The notes: a model not told the origin generated them from the sequence alone. Positions 12,403-24,884 are shown, numbered from the stretch's first letter. The stretch: 64,000 nucleotides of DNA from Epiperipatus broadwayi (GCA_028023455.1 JAQFVV010006255.1:4342001-4406000); one strand, 5' to 3'. Translations and numbers: made by a program.

Positions 12403-13843
12403 TATTTATTTCAGTTCTAAAATAAAGATATTGAAGTATTTGTATTGTTATATTTATAAAAGGTTTCGAATTCATTTTTTATATATAGTATGTATCCTAA
12501 TATTTTTATCATGTATAATTACAAATTAAAAAAAAAAAAAACTAATTAAAAAGCATTATATCTTTAAATTCTAGGAGAATAAATATTATTTATTATTTTA
12601 CTTACAAATGAACAATGTTTTGAATTATAAGTTTTAAATAGTTATCTTAAAATTTATTTTTGTTGCCTATCATAAATAATTTCAATTATTTATATATTAC
12701 TTTCAAAACGACAAAAAAAAACATGAAAAAATACTTTATAAAATTAAATAATTTGATTAAAAGTTTAGTACACTACCTAAAAATAACATTTAACAAAGTT
12801 TTAATTAAACTTTCATTTTACCTGATGAAATCCGAGGCTAATTGGAATATTATATCTCCAGGTAGAATGTCCAAGCATTCCCATGGTACTAGGACTTGTT
12901 CCATGATATGAGCTTCTACAAAATTTAGGAAAAATTATACGTTATTAAAAAATAATTTTCTACACGAATAATTTTCTATATGCTTTTAATGGCAAAGTAA
13001 GGCAACTTCGATTTACTGTTAATTTTTTTAACATCTTTAATAATAACTTTTTTTTTTGTTATTATTTCTATCTAAAATTATAATCTAATCAAAACAAGCT
13101 GAAAAATAGCTACAAATAATAAATAATTTGTACTACATTTAAAAATAATTAATTAATATTGTAAAAAATATTAGATATTTTAATTTAATTCATGTAATTC
13201 TGGAAAAAATGGAAAAATTTATATAACAAAAAAGTATGCCAAAAATATTTATTGCACTGATTAACTTTAATTATATATATATAATGCATATTCGACTTGA
13301 AAATATTTGCGATATTATTTACAAAATTGATCTCTTTTCACAATGTGGTGATAGATATGAAAATAAGTAATGAATAGCTATATTATTTTCCCAACATAAT
13401 GCAAGTTGGTTACTAGATATATGTTTAAACATTAGCACCCAAGATGTAGCAAGATATGTATATCATCATATATCAGAAGCCAACAATGGCAAATAGCACT
13501 GCAATAGTAGGCAGAGACAGATTGAAATTATGTTACGAGTTATTAAAATTAAATTTATAACTTGAGTTGTCAAAATGAGGCTAATTTTATATCTCTATAA
13601 CTACCTAAATAGATGACTTGAGTTAGCATCTAAAATTATATGAGTTAATAATATAAATCAGGAATTTTAATCACTTATAGAAATCAACTATGCAAAGTTA
13701 AAATAAGAAATGAATACATAGGAACAAGGTTTCAGAAGCCTTGACTTTTTCACTAGTTCACTATAATGCAAAGGCCTTTCAGCATCACTTTATGGAGAAC
13801 TAAAGATTATTAAACTGATTGGTCATAGTTTTTGTTTTTCTTT

Positions 13844-14036
13844 TTTATAAAATAAAATAACAAATTGTGTCAATTGTTAATACAGAGTTTCTTAAATATA
13901 AATAAAATAATAACTAAATAATATTTCCAAGCTCTTATGAGTCCTTATCAAGGCAATATTATTTAGTTATTATTTTATTTATATTTAAGAAACTCTGTAT
14001 TAACAATTGACATGAATTGTTATTTTATTTTATATT
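13844..14036. repeat. Near-perfect palindrome, arms about 82 bp
   Basis: The left arm (13844-13925) and right arm (13955-14036) are inverted copies with only a few mismatches. The central 60-plus bases of each arm, including ttaatacagagtttcttaaa and its inverse, appear identical. The loop is 29 bases. There is no coding content. The low divergence suggests recent origin or arm homogenisation. Confidence 0.9.
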
Positions 14037-14115
14037 TATATTATTTACAGAAGTATTATTTAGTTTTTTTATTTTTTATGTTATTTTTTATATAAAATAA
14101 TTTAATTTTACTGAC

Positions 14116-14258
14116 TAATAAATAAATACCACTAGACATTACGTGATCACCATCTCTATACTCACAGATAATTGTTGTAAACAAAGGCAAAACTCTCCAT
14201 ACAGTAGTGGCACTACTGTAAGGAGAGTTTTGCCTTTGTTTGTTAATAAATAAATACC
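14116..14258. repeat. Short foldback family member flanked by a 15-bp direct repeat
   Basis: The core at 14179-14242 is a hairpin: aaacaaaggcaaaactctcc matches the inverse of ggagagttttgcctttgttt, joined by cagtagtggcactactgt. The direct repeat taataaataaatacc occurs at 14116-14130 and 14244-14258. It could be a target-site duplication, although it is low in complexity. The acgtgatcaccat segment near 14140 also occurs in the 11.7-kb relative. Confidence 0.75.
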
Positions 14259-14259
14259 T

Positions 14260-16850
14260 ATCTATGTTTGGTATGTGACACATATCTAAAAAAGTCTTAA
14301 GTTGTTTTCTAAAAACTTTCTAGTTCCTTCTGGATTTGAATCTATATTGTGGTTATAAGGATGAATGTTCTGCTATAAAATCTCATTATATCTTTTATAG
14401 GATAAGTATTTTATTTTGAAATTTGATAATTTTTATTTGACTAAGGTATCTAAAACTAAATTCCTTATCCAAGCATCCTTGTAATAAAGAGGGGAGTTTA
14501 AGATTAGAAAACAAATTATAATAATAATTATCCAAGTAAAATAATATTGGAATCAGAGACAATTAAAATAAGTTGGACTTCAGGAGCAATGGTTTAGTAT
14601 AATATTTTTTGTTATTGTATTCCAAGTATTCTTCATATATTCTTTTTGGGTCTTCTGAAATAAATAATAAGATTATAAACTATTTATACCATAAATATTG
14701 TATATGTTCACAACAAAGCTTAACATAGATCATATAAAATAATTATATGTTTTCAGACACAAGTGATAATGATTGGTATGCATTCTGCATGAGTTTAATA
14801 TTCCTAATTCATCTTATATTACTAATATAGTGATGTAGCACTCATGGTTACAATTTCCTAAAAAAAAATCATTAATAAAATAAATCTCAGGTCACAGAAG
14901 TATTAATTGTTTTTATGACTTCAATTTCATAAACAACTTCACCCCAAAAAACAAGAGTAACTGTTTTTTAAAATAACTCATCATAAATTAAGAATCTTGA
15001 ATGGAAAAAAAACTCATTAATATATTCAAAAACTTCTAGTATCTAAAAATAAAAAGTTTAAATTTAGAAAGAAGGGTCAATTAATAAATTAATATTTTTC
15101 TAACTACATTACTTATATATATATTATTTTGTCTATAAACATTATATATATATATATATTGTTTGTTAATAAATGTAATACAGTTGTTGTCCTTATTTAA
15201 TGGTAATTTTAAATATTTAACTGGTTGAAATAACAATTTTGAAATGATAAATATAAAATTGATTTCCTGTTGATTCATAATTTATTAAATTAATTTATGT
15301 AATTTACACTTTCTAATTTATTTTTGGTATACTTCATCTATAATATGATCAATGTTGTTTTTATAATTAACTAATACATAAAATTATTAGTATTATCGTT
15401 ATGTTATTATTTCAAATACATTTTATATTGAAATACATTTGGAACAAAGTGATTATAATTTCAACATGAAGTGTTATAAACAGGTAATATAAAAAAAGAT
15501 AAGCAATTACAATTTCAAATATTAAATTTTATAGACAGAAAATATGTAAAAAAAAGATATGTAATTAAAATTTTAATGTTAAATTTTACAGGCAGATAAT
15601 ATGTGATTACAATTTCAACATTAACTTTTACATGCAGATAATATGAAAAAGATATGCAATTACAATTTTAACTTTAAATTTTACAGACTGGTATTATAAA
15701 AAGAATTTACATTTACTTACATTTATTGATATAATAAGTTTGATTCAGAACTTTCAGAACTGAATGGGCTTTTTTTCTACAATTAGTTCATTTTTATGCT
15801 GGGTAAACTTGATCATTTTATTAATGACCATGTTTCAATATATTTTTTATAAACTGCTATTTTTTATCCCTTTGCTTTATTGACTCTAATTTATAAAATA
15901 AATATATTAGAGTATCTTCTGAAATTTCCATGTGCATTATAGTGTAGAAAGTATATACATAGCTGCATGTATTTTGGCAAAATGACTTACAGTAAAATAT
16001 TCAAATAATGGAAACGTTATGTTTTTATCATTCAGGTGAAATTTTCCAAAGTAAGGATAGTAAAAAAAATATTATTTTGAGTTTCTTTTAATAAATTACA
16101 TAAGTCATCTATTTTTTCAATGTGTTCTTTGTATTTGATGAAGAACTTTGTGGGTATTAATTCTAGATTTAGCTTTAAAAGAAAATCGAAATATTTTGGT
16201 TCATGTGATTAATGTTTGAATCTTTTACAGAGTTTCTTGTTAATTAATTTTAATATGACTTCATCTTATTGTAAAGGATGAGGAAAATTAGTTTATGGAC
16301 ATTCCAATATTGAGAAACTTGTTACATGGTGGAGAAAAGTTTAATTTTTTTATTAATAATAATGATTTTTTGGACATTTTTAAACATCCTCCAATGGAAA
16401 TGGTTTATCTATGGGAAAAATCATTATAATTGCTTTTACATAACTTTATTGATCATGATGAAATTTTTTAATATTTTCGTAATCTATGTGTACATAAAGA
16501 ATTTACATCTAATCCATTGTGAAATAATTGATCTTTTAACCCTTTTAGGAACATTGCACATGTTTTCCATCATTGTAATTTTCTACAGATGGAATAAATG
16601 TGCTTGTTGAATTTTTGGTAAATAGAATGATGTGGATATAGTATATAATTTTGGTTATTATTAATATGTTAAGTTTCACTAAACTTTAATGTAAAGAAAA
16701 GGAGAGAGATGCCTTAGATAACAAGTTAATAATATTTTCTACTTTATTATTTAGATTGTTTTGTATTGCTGTTCTCATTTGTGCATGGCTTAAGTAAAAT
16801 GAAAATCGTAGAAAAGAACTAAGATTTCCTTTGAATTGATTATTATAATA
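14260..16850. other. AT-rich intergenic stretch, no gene seen
   Basis: Simple sequence, including AT runs near 15115-15160. From 15480 to 15680 a degenerate unit of about 60 bases (gcaattacaatttcaa... ttttacaggcagataat) recurs roughly three to four times. The open frame at 16326-16610 is Phe/Ile-rich and looks like AT-driven chance. Confidence 0.5.
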
Positions 16851-16929
16851 AGCACCAGTGTGTGTTTGCTAAACATCCCATTTTTACATGTTAAAAGATA
16901 GTTTAAATTTTTTTATATATTCATCTAAA

Positions 16930-18290
16930 ATTTTGTAGCTTAAAAATTTGCTTTTTGAAATGTAAAAAAACAGAAACATCATCCATAAATGCTATACACC
17001 TTATGTAACTCAAGGATAAACATATCACATAATTCTTTTATTTTAAGTAATGAATCAATGTAGATTGTAAATAATAGTAAACTGATTAGTGAACTTTGTG
17101 ATATTAAATAATAATGCCAGATTGGAGAAGTATTTCAGCTATTTAGTGTTATATATACAGTATCTCACTGTTTAAAATCATATTCATCATTGCATAAAAG
17201 GTATTTTTTTAGGTATGTTGGTTTTAAAAAGTGTATCAATGAAATTTTTTATTGTTATCATATCAAATGCCACCTGGATGTCTAAATGGGATACTTTTGG
17301 ACTGTAGTTTTTTTCTTTTTCTAACTAAATCTATGATTGTTTTAAATAGCTTCCTAATTTATGGAGGATCTTTTTTTTATCAATTGCATATCTGAAATTG
17401 TTGGCGAGATATATGGTTCTATCCTATACCTTAATATTGATACAACTACTTTAATACTTAGTGAACTCATAGATATAGGTTTTATATTATTTAATTTTCT
17501 CATAACATGTATTGACATTATTAATTATAGGCCTTAATGGTATACCTATTTTATGTATTTTTGGTATTTTGTGTATTATAGCATCTTTAAAATCCATTCT
17601 TTTCAATTTAAAAAAATTCTGTTTATCAATATTACCTTTTAGATACATTTCTATTATAATCCTTTTCCCCCCCTCTATTTCCCCATTCTCCCTAATTCTT
17701 TCAAAACAATCATCTCTTAATAATATTTCCATCTTTTCATTATACTCTTCTTTCATCCTTACAACCATGCTAGAAGTTTTATCCCCTTTTAAAAACAATA
17801 TATCTTTGCATTTACTTTTAATATCATTAATAATTTCCTATTCATATTTATTATCATATTTATATTCCTTATTGTTTTTTATATCATATTCTAATTCTTC
17901 CATTCTATATTGAAATTCTTTCAATATCATAAGAATAAATTCTTTCAATATTATAAGAATAATTCTTTCTTTTGTTCCTATTATTTATATTATTAATACT
18001 TTTTACCATATCAACTACTAATTTACACTTTGCTTCCATTTCAAAAATTTCTTTTTTAATATTTTTGTTATGTATATATTTTAAACCTTTCTCCAATACC
18101 TCCTTTTCATTTCCTTTAAATACCTTATCTGTTAAATTAATTATAAAATTTTCTTTATTATTATTATATTTTTAATTTTACTTTTAACTTTATTTTTATT
18201 CCCACATATATATTCCTTATCTCTATTTTCTTTATTAACTTCTGTAATTTCCAATTATGCCTAAAATTTACTTTCTCTTTAAAAATTTCC
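16930..18290 (-). pseudogene. Decayed Penelope-like reverse transcriptase
   Basis: Read on the minus strand. Near 18090 the segment EKGLKYIHNKNIKKEIFE resembles the N-terminal SKGL-x-F-x-P-T-P region of Penelope-like RTs. From 17798 to 17487 an open stretch carries GDKTSSMVVRMKEEY, then L.DD.F, and finally PKIHKIGIPLRPIINNVN, which matches the finger motif PKIHK-x-G-x-PLRPI of this family. Farther on, in broken frames, LDIQVAFDMITIKNFIDTLF near 17260 fits RT motif A, and a FTIYIDSLL plus MDDVSVFLHF pair near 17050-16960 fits motifs B and C, with the expected catalytic YxDD appearing as a degraded MDD. Multiple stops and frameshifts interrupt it. No GIY-YIG domain was found downstream. The finger region is clearly Penelope-type; the palm region looks almost LINE-like. 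Confidence 0.6.
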
Positions 18291-18344
18291 ATTTTATATA
18301 TTGTACCAGTCAAAACATGTTTATCCATCTAACTTGAGCTGGAA

Positions 18345-18470
18345 CTCAAAAAAATGTACTTCAAACCCAGTCAAGCCTGAGATTTAGGTCAGGGACCAGC
18401 CTGGATTCGAACCCACTCTCTAAGCCCCAGATCTAACACCTAATGAATAACATAATAGTGATGGCACATG
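18345..18470 (-). repeat. tRNA-derived SINE fragment
   Basis: The minus strand contains gggttcgaatcc (the inverse of 18403-18414), an excellent pol III B box, inside a patch that is less AT-rich than its surroundings. The upstream A box is only weakly visible, so this is a partial or decayed SINE rather than a tRNA gene. Confidence 0.4.
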
Positions 18471-18789
18471 AGAATTAATTTTAATCCGGCCCACTAGCAA
18501 AGCAGAGAAAACAATGAGACATCTATTAATTATGACTAAACCAAAATATATATAAGCATGACTGTACTTTTGGAAGTGGAGAAAAGAAAAATTTGAACTA
18601 CTCAGACAAGTTGGATAATAAAAATTAGTTTAATACAGTGACAAATTCTGTACATACATTTATAAATTAAATGCAAACATTAGTATGTGTGTGAATGAGC
18701 AAGCAGTAGATGATTACATAGTGTCATTCATGCTATTATTTCTCATATGCTCTTTATTAGCTAAATAATATATTATAAATAAACACACA

Positions 18790-19190
18790 TCTCTGGTGGG
18801 TCCAATATTAAGATGCCAATCGATTATGAGAAAGAATTTAAATAAAATTGCTATTAACGCTTTTATATACGGTTCTGAAACATGGTGACTAACATATGAT
18901 TTGGGGGGAGCGTTCCAAGATTCATTACAGATATAATACAAACTATTTTCATGCCATTACGGTAGTGAAAATAAATAAAATACATTTGAAAACATATTTG
19001 ATTCTATGACAAAATATTTAATGAAACTTCTTTTAATTAGCACTGGTAAGAAGAATACTTTATTTTCCCCAAGGCATATAGATACTATTAAATACAGAAA
19101 TAAGATATGATGGTGGGATTGTATAAGACAAATAAATTTAATTAATAAAACTAGAAGTAGTTGGCATTTATATATATTTTAAGCAGAGTG
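18790..19190 (+). pseudogene. Possible LINE reverse-transcriptase C-terminal relic
   Basis: The plus-strand reading gives AINAFIYGSETW followed by a stop and LTYDLGGAFQDSLQI. The YGSETW-x-LT pattern is typical of the segment after the RT palm in non-LTR retrotransposons. Farther on, IDTIKYRNKIWWWDCIRQI could correspond to the region just downstream of that segment. Stops and frameshifts are frequent and the match is short. Confidence 0.3.
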
Positions 19191-19314
19191 CAATTTTAAT
19201 ATTAGAGCATTAAAACTGGGTCATGAAGCAAAAGAAATAAATATACGAAAAAGTTTGCAGTGCTGACATAATAATCAAGAAATAACAGGAAAAGTTGTGC
19301 TTCTGGACAAAAGA

Positions 19315-19498
19315 CGAAGTGGATAGGCATGCCATGGATGCCGATGTGCAGGCCTTTTTTAAACAAAGAAAGTGGATAGGCATAGTGTGTGCCAGACTTA
19401 GGAAATCACCGCCAAAGACCTTTTTATACGGAGAAAGTAGATAGGCATAGCGTATGCCAGACTTATGGTAATCACCACCAGAGGCCTTTTTATATGAC
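19315..19498 (+). repeat. Three tandem copies of a ~54-65-bp unit
   Basis: Each unit starts near gaagtggataggcat (about 19316, 19369 and 19433) and ends with aggccttttt or a close variant. Units two and three share tatgccagactta and aatcaccgcca. The array is richer in GC than its surroundings. Its minus-strand open frame (19210-19521) is a by-product of the repeat. Confidence 0.8.
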
Positions 19499-19559
19499 AT
19501 AAATGGTTCTGGGCAGTTCAACTATCCTCAGAACAAGGCTTGAGAAATAAATCTATGGG

Positions 19560-21590
19560 TTTGAACTTGTTGCAACCCCCTATTAGAAGACTAGAAGCAC
19601 ATAATATATATAAACATAAAGATAAGGCCAAATGTCAGTAACGCAGCACGGGCAAATGTCACTAAAGACATTGAATAAGTTTACTGTTTTAAAATGAATG
19701 ACCCTTATTTGAATGCCATAATTTAGATAAATAATACACTATGCAGTTATAATATATACAGACCCAAGATTTTACTTAATAACTAAAATAGTAAAATATT
19801 AAAATTTACCCCCCTTCCCTTTCTGATATTTAAAATAATTCAATCCCACCCTCATGGTTTTTATAGCAGCTGGAATATTTAAATACAATACTTGAAATTT
19901 TAAGAGTATGGAAAATAAAAGAAGACTGGCAGTTATAGAAAATAATTAATGGGTCACTCTTTCAGAGTTTAAAAAAAAACATTTTAAAAGATTTCAAAGT
20001 GTTAATTAGCTTGAATGGTGGATTTATCCCAGGTAGAATTACTTTATTCTATTTGGAGTTGAACAAATAATTTTATAATAAACCAATATAAAATGTTGAT
20101 TTGTAAAAAACAATCTGGCGAACATACGTCATATAATATATTTTGAGGGAATGTTAGAAACTTAATTAATGGAGATTTAATTGAAAGACAAAAAGGATTT
20201 TAGAAATTAAGTTCACCAGGTTGCTGGAAATTGGCATATTAATAATAAACAAGCAGATATATAAATCAAAGAATAAATACATATAAATAAATGACCGCAC
20301 CAAAGTTAATAAAAGTTAAGAGCATATGAGAGAGAATTAAATTTATAGAAATCACTTAAAAGCAAATTACATATTAAAACAAAAACAAAGTCAAATAACA
20401 CATTAGAAGAAATCTTGATAGATGAGTTAGACTAAATTTAGATTGAGGTGACAGCTTGAAAAGTTACCTTGCAATTTTAAGATCCAATTTAGTACAGCAC
20501 GTGCACAGCAATTGAAATGCAAGTTCTTCGGTGGCAGCAAGCTTCTATTAGCATACTAAAGTTCTTAAGTCGGGCTTTTACTTCACTCTTGGGCAGCAGA
20601 ATGGTATGGCCACAGAAGACGGTGACCCATTAGGGCCAAGAAGGGTAGTGGACTTACTACTATGTCATTTTCAGTTTCATAATGACAAGTAGTATGTTAA
20701 CAATATAGTTCTCTCAATAGTAGCTTATCTATCTGTCGGTGATTTAAAATCCGGCCATTTTATACAGTGCTCGGGTATTTCTGGAATGCCTTTAATTACT
20801 TAGTTTTAGCCTTAAAATCTAATCTCTGATCTAACAAAAATTTTACATTTCTTTGCCCATTGATTTTTTTGAAAGATGCAACGTTAGATAACACCAAAAA
20901 TAAATTCAAATCTATTTCCAGATTAAAAATAGATTTGACAAAAATGTTTATAACAAAAGAAAATCTTTAATCTTAATCCCCATTTTATTTTAAGTAAAAA
21001 CTTTGATTAAAAACACCTTCCCCAGATTAAAACAATTGTGTTTACAACCCTTTAATTATTTTTAGACAACTAACGATAGCATCTTCTATCTTGGATTTTA
21101 TAAAATATACATTTTAATAGGGAAAAAAAAGTACTTTAAAAAGAAAAATTTTTAAAATGATGTATAATAAAATATTTCCAAAAAAAAAATCAATATTTTG
21201 TTAGTATTTTGCTCCTATATATATATATATTTGAGCAACACTTATGTACTTTAATAAAAAAGAACTAATAATTAATAAAAGAATTAATAATAATTTTAAA
21301 AGATGTTATTGAAATGTTAAAATTTTATAACTTAGGTGTGCATCTCAAATATATACATAAAATATATAAATATGACAAAAGGAGCAAGATGGGATATAGG
21401 GTTTAATACAGGTTAGTAGATGGAACTACGAAGCTCAATTTTAAGCTAAGATTGACTGCTTCAATATACACATCTTAAAATACTTTCTTTCTTTAAATTA
21501 ATTAATGATCTTAATTTTTCATATATATCTTTAATTTTCATAAAAAAAACTTCTTTTCTCTATAAAATACAAATATTTTCAAGGAAATCA
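19560..21590. other. AT-rich stretch with one GC-richer patch, no gene seen
   Basis: Mostly simple AT sequence. From about 20490 to 20780 the composition shifts toward GC (cggtggcagcaagcttctat, gaagacggtgacccattagg), which may mark an old retroelement end or an exon relic, but I find no supporting frame. Confidence 0.45.
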
Positions 21591-21595
21591 ATAGC

Positions 21596-22216
21596 AGCTC
21601 TTAACAAGCTTTTTAAAACATCCCTATCCCCAGACTGTTTTCTAGCTATGACTTTCATCAGTGACATGCTATGATATTCCAGCATTAGATTTAAAATATC
21701 AGGTCAAACCCAGCACTTTATCTAATGTTTAACTATTAAATAAAAAATCTAAAAATTCCAGACATTCGTATGTCTTCAAATCCAGCTATCTGACTAGAAA
21801 CCAATCTCAGGATAAGGATGTTCTGAAAAGCTTGTTAAGAGCTATTGGCATACTCGTTATATAACATTTATAATACATGCTTATTAAATTAAGTCATGTG
21901 ATATATGACTTGATTTCCTTGCAGTTATTGTTATTGCTGTTAAGGCTTTGGTGATTTTCTATTGCTAAACCTATTAATATATTATGTATCTGAATTTAGT
22001 TCAGTCCCATATGGCTATTTAAATTAGATATCTGGATTTGAAGACATATAGATGTCTGAAAATTTCTACTTAATAGTTAAACATTAGATAAAGTTCTGGG
22101 CTTGACCTGGTATTTTAAATTCAATGCTTGAATATCCTAGTACCTCATTGATGAAAGCCGGAATTAGAAACTGGTCTGGGAATAGGGACGTTCTGAAAAG
22201 CTTGTTAAGAGCTATT
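21596..22216. repeat. Composite foldback element with three arms
   Basis: The left arm (21596-21790) and far right arm (about 22027-22216) are inverted copies about 190 bases long. Both run from agctcttaacaagctt through the aaacattagataaag region to ttgaagaca. Between them, at 21804-21847, sits a third, short copy of the terminal 44 bases (ggatgttctgaaaagcttgt) in the same orientation as the right arm. The left arm plus the short arm could form one hairpin, and the two long arms another. No coding content. Confidence 0.85.
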
Positions 22217-22299
22217 GACGCACTAATTATATAAAATACAAATATATCTTTTAATAAACTTTTTTTGTAATCTAAAAATATATTTAACACCAAAAATAT

Positions 22300-23930
22300 T
22301 TTTAACCACTTTAAATTTTAAAAAAATTGGTATTACATTATTATACAAGCAATTCTTCATAAAATTAATATCCAATTGTTTTTGATCACTTTTAATTTTA
22401 ATTTCAGGATATTCATTTATTGCTTTTACACAAAATTACATATATTTATATCATTAATCTTGTTTTTCAGCCACTTAAAAACCTCTCTCACATTCATGTA
22501 CATATCAACACCTCCTTTTCATAATATTATGCATGTTACAATATAATATTTCAATAACAATTTTACTTATTAATCAAATCATCAACAAAATAATTAATCA
22601 ATTTAAATTACTAATGTTTTGTTCTTAAATAGTTTCTTTCTCTCTTTTGGGTGTATCACTTTCTTCTTTCTTCAACTATATTACACCCTCCATATTCTTC
22701 CAAGAAATACCATTATTTTTTTGACTGTCCATACAAGTTTACTAATTCCAAAAATATATATTTAAATTATTATTATCATTATTAAAACAAGTTTTTAACA
22801 ATAACAATAAATTTTCCCTTTTTAAATATATATATATATTCTAAAAAATATAATATAATATATATATATCATTACTATTATAATATATATCCTTCTCATC
22901 GTAAAAAAAATTGCATTTCTTTTTCATCTATCAATAAATCTTTTTTATATACATACATTATATAAACTAGATATACCTACTTTCTTGTATTCCAAACTTT
23001 TTGTTGATTAATATGAAGTTAAAGAAAGGATTTGAAGCTCTGTCCGAAAAACTTTTAATTTTAAAAAATTTACATTTCTGCTTTGAAATTGTAATTTGTA
23101 TGATTCAATAATATTTCCTTAAAATTCCAATGGAATTTTTCCCTCCAAACTAATGAAGTAAAATAGTTCTTCCAGCAATAATTAATTCACACTATAGTAA
23201 AATAATTTCATTTCATTGATTCTATATTAACTATTATTTGTCATGTTTCAGAAATGTAGATTTTCATTATTATTGTATTCAGTTTGATTATATACTTTAG
23301 TATAAAAATTCATGAATTGTTGATATCTTCAAATACATATAAGATGCATAAATATGTGTGAAAATCTGTTATATGTAGTTTATAAAGTATTTTCTAAATA
23401 TATACATTGCTAGCATATATTGTGGATGAAATTCCACCAATTTTCAAATTCTTGTATTGCATCTTGAGTATTGACATGTCATAAGCATGTATTATGAGTG
23501 CAATTTCATTATTTGCAATTTCTTATATTATAGCATATCAGTATTTGGGCAAGTCAATTTTGTTTGTGATTTTGGCTTAACTATTTATATGTAATTATTA
23601 AAGAATGTTCATGTTTTCAATTTATTGCTTACTGATTCATACAATTAAAAGTATATATGCATTAAATTCAAGTTGTAATTTCTTTAGTTAGAAATAGAAT
23701 TTAAATTTTTATAGTTTAGTAGTTAAATTTGGTTTCAGTAAAAGTTATAAAATAATTATAGTTGCTTTGAATAAAAACTAACTCTAATATTAATACTGAC
23801 AAAAATATCATATAATTAGAGACCTGTTCTTATTCAAATATTTTTGTCATCTAAGTTTTATTTATATTTGTCTTTTATATGTAACTATATTTTCTTTTAT
23901 ATTTAACTATATTTTCTAATAATAAATTAT
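22300..23930. other. AT-rich intergenic stretch, no gene seen
   Basis: Contains AT microsatellite runs near 22828-22870. No coding region, RNA gene or transposon structure recognised. Confidence 0.6.
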
Positions 23931-23932
<2 letters not shown>

Positions 23933-23976
<44 letters not shown>

Positions 23977-24016
23977 CCATGAAGTATATATATATATATA
24001 TATACTTCATGGGAAT
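23933..24016. repeat. (AT)n microsatellite and a perfect palindrome
   Basis: About 42 bases of AT repeat are followed by attcccatgaagt, an AT core and acttcatgggaat, forming a perfect palindrome from 23974 to 24015. Such a site could extrude a cruciform and is also prone to assembly error. Confidence 0.9.
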
Positions 24017-24599
24017 GCATATTATGGATTGATTGTTAATTCAATTTTAGATTATTTTAAGAATGTTTAAAGTAGTCATAAAAAGATTGTGGAGTTTCTC
24101 TATCAAATATACTGCTCATTGTATCAACTGAATTTCTTTTAAGCATCAAAACTTTGGTGAATAGCAGGGTTTCTGTGTCAGGATCCATAAAATAAACTTA
24201 AAAAAAATTTGGCAGAATTTAAAATGTTTCATCAAAAGTTTTTTACTTTTATGAAAATAATAGATATATCTCTGATTTTGAAGTTTTTATGCTGTCAGTC
24301 TTCTTTGAGATCTTAAAGAAATTGATTAGGTCTGCTCCATATGTTTTTTTCATTACTGATATTATTACTATATGATTATTCATATAGCAAACAAACATGG
24401 ATGAGCCATATATCAGCCAACATAATTAGTCTATTAGATTTTTACTCCTGAGTTTAAGAATAAGTAGTCCTATGGTCTTTCTTTTCAATTGTCTAAAAAT
24501 TCTTAACTGAAATATTGCAGACTAAATATGCATATAAGTAAAGTTTATATTTGATAGATATTTATAATAATGACAGACTAAACTAAATTATTTGAATTT

Positions 24600-24880
24600 A
24601 TATGTTGGACTATTCCTACCATCTAATGTGAGTATTGAATGTCAATTGGTTAGAGCGTTACCTTAAAATTCAATACTCAAAGAATGTAAGCATCCAAGTT
24701 CAATTCCATGCTAGTACTGTGATTGGTCAGGCTGCAACATCTGAAGAAGGGGGGGGGGAATAATACCTCTTAAAGTATTGTACATATACTAACCTGTGTT
24801 CTCTTAATAACAGTTGAATGTATTTGGAATATTTAAATAGAGTTACATTTTTCTAAAGGCATATTAGATGATGGAAATAC
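24600..24880 (+). mobile_element. Solo Penelope-like terminal module
   Basis: This is a diverged copy of the end module of the 35-38 kb element, without any reverse transcriptase. It starts with gttggactattcc-type sequence and ends with gatgatggaaata, the inverse of its own start, so it has short terminal inverted repeats. Inside, in order, are a tRNA-like segment with aattggttagagcg (24644) and the B-box-like aagttcaattcc (24696), then ctgaagaag (24741), then ctaacctgtgtt, matching ctaacctgtatt of the longer element. The hammerhead-like GAAA seen in the longer element is not preserved here, so this copy is older. It looks like a solo terminus or a small non-autonomous derivative. Confidence 0.65.
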
Positions 24881-24884
24881 AAAT

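Noticed and set aside
12257-12911. Short frames at 12.3-12.9 kb.
   Set aside because: The first two overlap a foldback-family repeat; the third is Lys/Ile/Asn-rich low-complexity sequence.
17512-18175. Plus-strand Ser/Leu/Ile-rich frames.
   Set aside because: They are the antisense of the A-rich reverse-transcriptase relic on the minus strand.
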